Shown here in pieces: positions 33,724 through 35,369 of a stretch of DNA of 35,369 nt. The translations under genes and the position numbers were made by a program. The stretch is from Cloacimonetes bacterium UBA5835 (GTDB taxonomy: Bacteria > Cloacimonadota > Cloacimonadia > Cloacimonadales > Cloacimonadaceae): the NCBI GenBank assembly GCA_002432865.1, contig DJGX01000023.1, positions 21,565-56,933 on the forward strand, in the 5' to 3' direction. Each line of letters opens with the position of its first letter. Positions within the stretch are counted from its first letter, which is position 1. The notes under the pieces were generated by a model. The model saw only the letters and a program-made list of their open reading frames with translations, ran no database searches and had not been told where the DNA came from.

Positions 33724-34958
33724 ATTGGGGAAAGGATATACTTTTTTCTCTTGTCCTTTTTTTGCTTGCATCTTTTTGCTTGCTCAGTATACTCGGAATC
33801 AATTCTGAACCCCTTCCTGAACTTAAACTTGATATCTCTAAACCAACTGAACCTTGGATAATAGAAATAATTCCTCCCGGAGGCAGTATATTTTCCGTTT
33901 TAGCAAATCAGAATGTTCCTCCTCAAGAAATTGGTTTACTGGCTTATAACTTTGGTGATTATATTGATGTAACGACTATTCAACCGGGGGATACGCTAAA
34001 AGTATTACTATCGGAAGATAAACAGCATATAAAGAAATTAATGTTTGTACAGGAACCAACTACTCGTCATCATTTTACTGTTAGTGGCGATTCTCTTATC
34101 TACCATCTTGAGGCCCTACCTGTTAAAAAAGCTAAACGGATTATTGAAGGAACTATTCAGGAAACTTTGGATGCCACTCTGCTAACAATGGGCTTTGCTC
34201 CTCAGGATAAACAAGCTATCAATAATGGCTTGGAAACAGAAATAAATTTTTCCCGCGATGCTCGCAATGGCGACCAGTTTCTTGTTTTTGTAGAAGAACG
34301 CATTTTTGAAGGGAAAACTCTACCCGGTAGAAAGATCTTCTATGTTCAATATACAGGAGAAAGAACTGGCACTTGTGAACTCTTCCGTTATGAAGATGCA
34401 GAAGAAAATTCTGTGCTCAATGGTCTTTACACTATAGAAGGTAAAAGCTGTCACAGCAATGGTGTCGGTTTTCCCCTTTCTGTAATTCATGTAGTTTCTT
34501 CTTTTGGTAAACGTCTTGATCCGTTTCATGGAAGTTGGGCTAATCATCAAGGAGTTGATTATCGAGCTCATTATGGAACTCCTGTATATGCTGTAGCAGG
34601 TGGAAAAGTGACAACTGCAAGTTATAATGGCGGTTGGGGAAATGAAATCAGGATTAACCACCCCAGTGGACTTTCAACTCAATATGCGCATCTCTCTTCT
34701 ATCAATGTTCATAAAGGACAAAATGTTAAAAAAGGACAAATTATTGGTAGAGTTGGTTCTACAGGACGTTCAACTGGCGCACATCTACATTTTGGGCTAA
34801 TTAAAGGGAAGAAGTATATCAATCCGACAAACTTGAAAATGGTGGGAACAGAAAAATTGAATGAAACACAGATGGCCAGATTCAAAAGTCAGCAACAAAC
34901 AATTCTGCAAGAAATGGAGAATTTGAAACATCCCGGACCTCTAATCACTAAAAAATAA
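33720..34958 (+). CDS. M23 (LytM) peptidoglycan endopeptidase, membrane-anchored
   Basis: This 412-residue protein begins with an uncleaved-type membrane anchor (about 8-27). A region with LysM/OapA-like character follows (GGSIFSVLANQNVPPQEIGLLAY...IQPGDTLKVLL). An intermediate domain and a C-terminal LytM catalytic domain complete it. Zinc ligands are visible in NHQGVDYRA (H-x3-D), and the HLHFG motif holds the catalytic and third ligand His. The layout matches MepM/NlpD-like cell-wall hydrolases that cut peptide crosslinks during growth or division. Both zinc motifs are intact, so an active enzyme is expected. It overlaps the CDF gene by ATGA, the last gene of the lysine-fermentation run. 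Confidence 0.9.
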   Translation: MNWGKDILFSLVLFLLASFCLLSILGINSEPLPELKLDISKPTEPWIIEIIPPGGSIFSVLANQNVPPQEIGLLAYNFGDYIDVTTIQPGDTLKVLLSEDKQHIKKLMFVQEPTTRHHFTVSGDSLIYHLEALPVKKAKRIIEGTIQETLDATLLTMGFAPQDKQAINNGLETEINFSRDARNGDQFLVFVEERIFEGKTLPGRKIFYVQYTGERTGTCELFRYEDAEENSVLNGLYTIEGKSCHSNGVGFPLSVIHVVSSFGKRLDPFHGSWANHQGVDYRAHYGTPVYAVAGGKVTTASYNGGWGNEIRINHPSGLSTQYAHLSSINVHKGQNVKKGQIIGRVGSTGRSTGAHLHFGLIKGKKYINPTNLKMVGTEKLNETQMARFKSQQQTILQEMENLKHPGPLITKK

Positions 34959-35369
34959 AAGATAGAACGCAGATAGCTGGATCAATTGGATTTTGAAATT
35001 AGTGCATTGAGAATGGCAATGAACTAAGTTATGAGCCTTCATTACTAAATAAGTGTGAGAACAAGGCATAATAAATTAGAGCGATGACGGCTTCTGACTT
35101 GTTACCTATATATAATTCTCTGTGTTACTGGTAGTTGCGATGCTCTCGGTATAAAGAAAAATAGAATCCGTAAGAACTATTATCGGTGTTTTCGGTGGCT
35201 TATAAATAAATCCTCTTAATCCTTAAATCCTGATAATTCTGTCCTCCTAAACCTATTATATTGCGTAATCTGTGAGAGAGTACTTTCTAGCGGAGGAACG
35301 GCATTCTCCGACTACCTATTTGTCATCTTTTTTTTATCTCTTAAATCTGTGTAATCAATGTTAACTATT
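34959..35369. other. 411-base gene-poor right end with dispersed intergenic repeat words
   Basis: No gene is supported. Words found near 1980-2200 recur here on the opposite strand: GGATTTAAGGATTA (about 35216-35230), AGCCACCGAAAACACCG (about 35184-35201) and ACAGATTACGCAA (about 35261-35273). A small hairpin CGGAG/CTCCG (35291-35295 with 35306-35310) is the only GC-rich part. No convincing terminator follows the M23 gene. Confidence 0.6.

Overview
The window is AT-rich, gene-dense bacterial chromosome from an anaerobic, Gram-negative-type bacterium. An outer membrane is implied by BamA, by a PorV/PorQ-like barrel and by two secreted proteins with FlgD-like C-terminal sorting modules. Lysine fermentation genes, a sodium-pumping methylmalonyl-CoA decarboxylase and many radical-SAM and Fe-S proteins point to an amino-acid-fermenting, possibly propionate-metabolising anaerobe. 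The combination fits Candidatus Cloacimonadota (Cloacimonas-like). That assignment is inference from gene content and was not tested by search.

Layout. (1) 1-1903: a barrel protein and a small lipoprotein. (2) 1904-2859: a gene-poor stretch with repeats and a 19-codon ORF. (3) 2860-8066, + strand: a sodium-pump decarboxylase operon of carboxyltransferase, OadG-like membrane subunit, double-biotin carrier and MmdB-like pump, followed by a Bacteroides-type phosphoglycerate dehydrogenase and a strong terminator. (4) 8315-11810, - strand: a cytoplasmic TPR histidine kinase and an NtrC-type sigma-54 activator with overlapping frames. (5) 12303-16318, - strand: a secreted M1 peptidase and an iron-dependent alcohol dehydrogenase. 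(6) 16508-25222, + strand: eight tightly packed genes (bamA, radical SAM, ispD, a large GlmS-like protein, ispF, mobB-like, thiF-like, thiS-like). (7) 25493-28683, - strand: queE, an amidohydrolase, and an EtfA carrying an N-terminal ferredoxin domain. (8) 28684-29450: a gene-poor stretch holding remnants I read as an AAA15-type ATPase C-terminus, an RloB-like protein and a DNA methyltransferase C-terminus. (9) 29451-34958, + strand: kdd, kamA, a kamB-like P-loop protein, a CDF transporter and an M23 peptidase. (10) 34959-35369: repeat-bearing DNA whose words recur in inverted orientation near 1980-2240.

How the genes work together. The decarboxylase would couple methylmalonyl-CoA decarboxylation to sodium export. 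KamA and Kdd are two steps of lysine fermentation to acetate and butyrate; the B12-dependent 5,6-aminomutase and the downstream Kce/Kal enzymes are not in the window. The ferredoxin-EtfA could handle electrons for an acyl-CoA dehydrogenase, but no EtfB is nearby. IspD and IspF belong to the MEP isoprenoid pathway. MobB/ThiF/ThiS suggest a sulfur-carrier or molybdenum/tungsten cofactor route. No tRNA, rRNA, CRISPR array or intact insertion sequence was recognised. The least ordinary items are the GlmS-like protein with an apparent propeptide, the tandem biotinyl carrier, the OadG fusion and the decayed defence locus.
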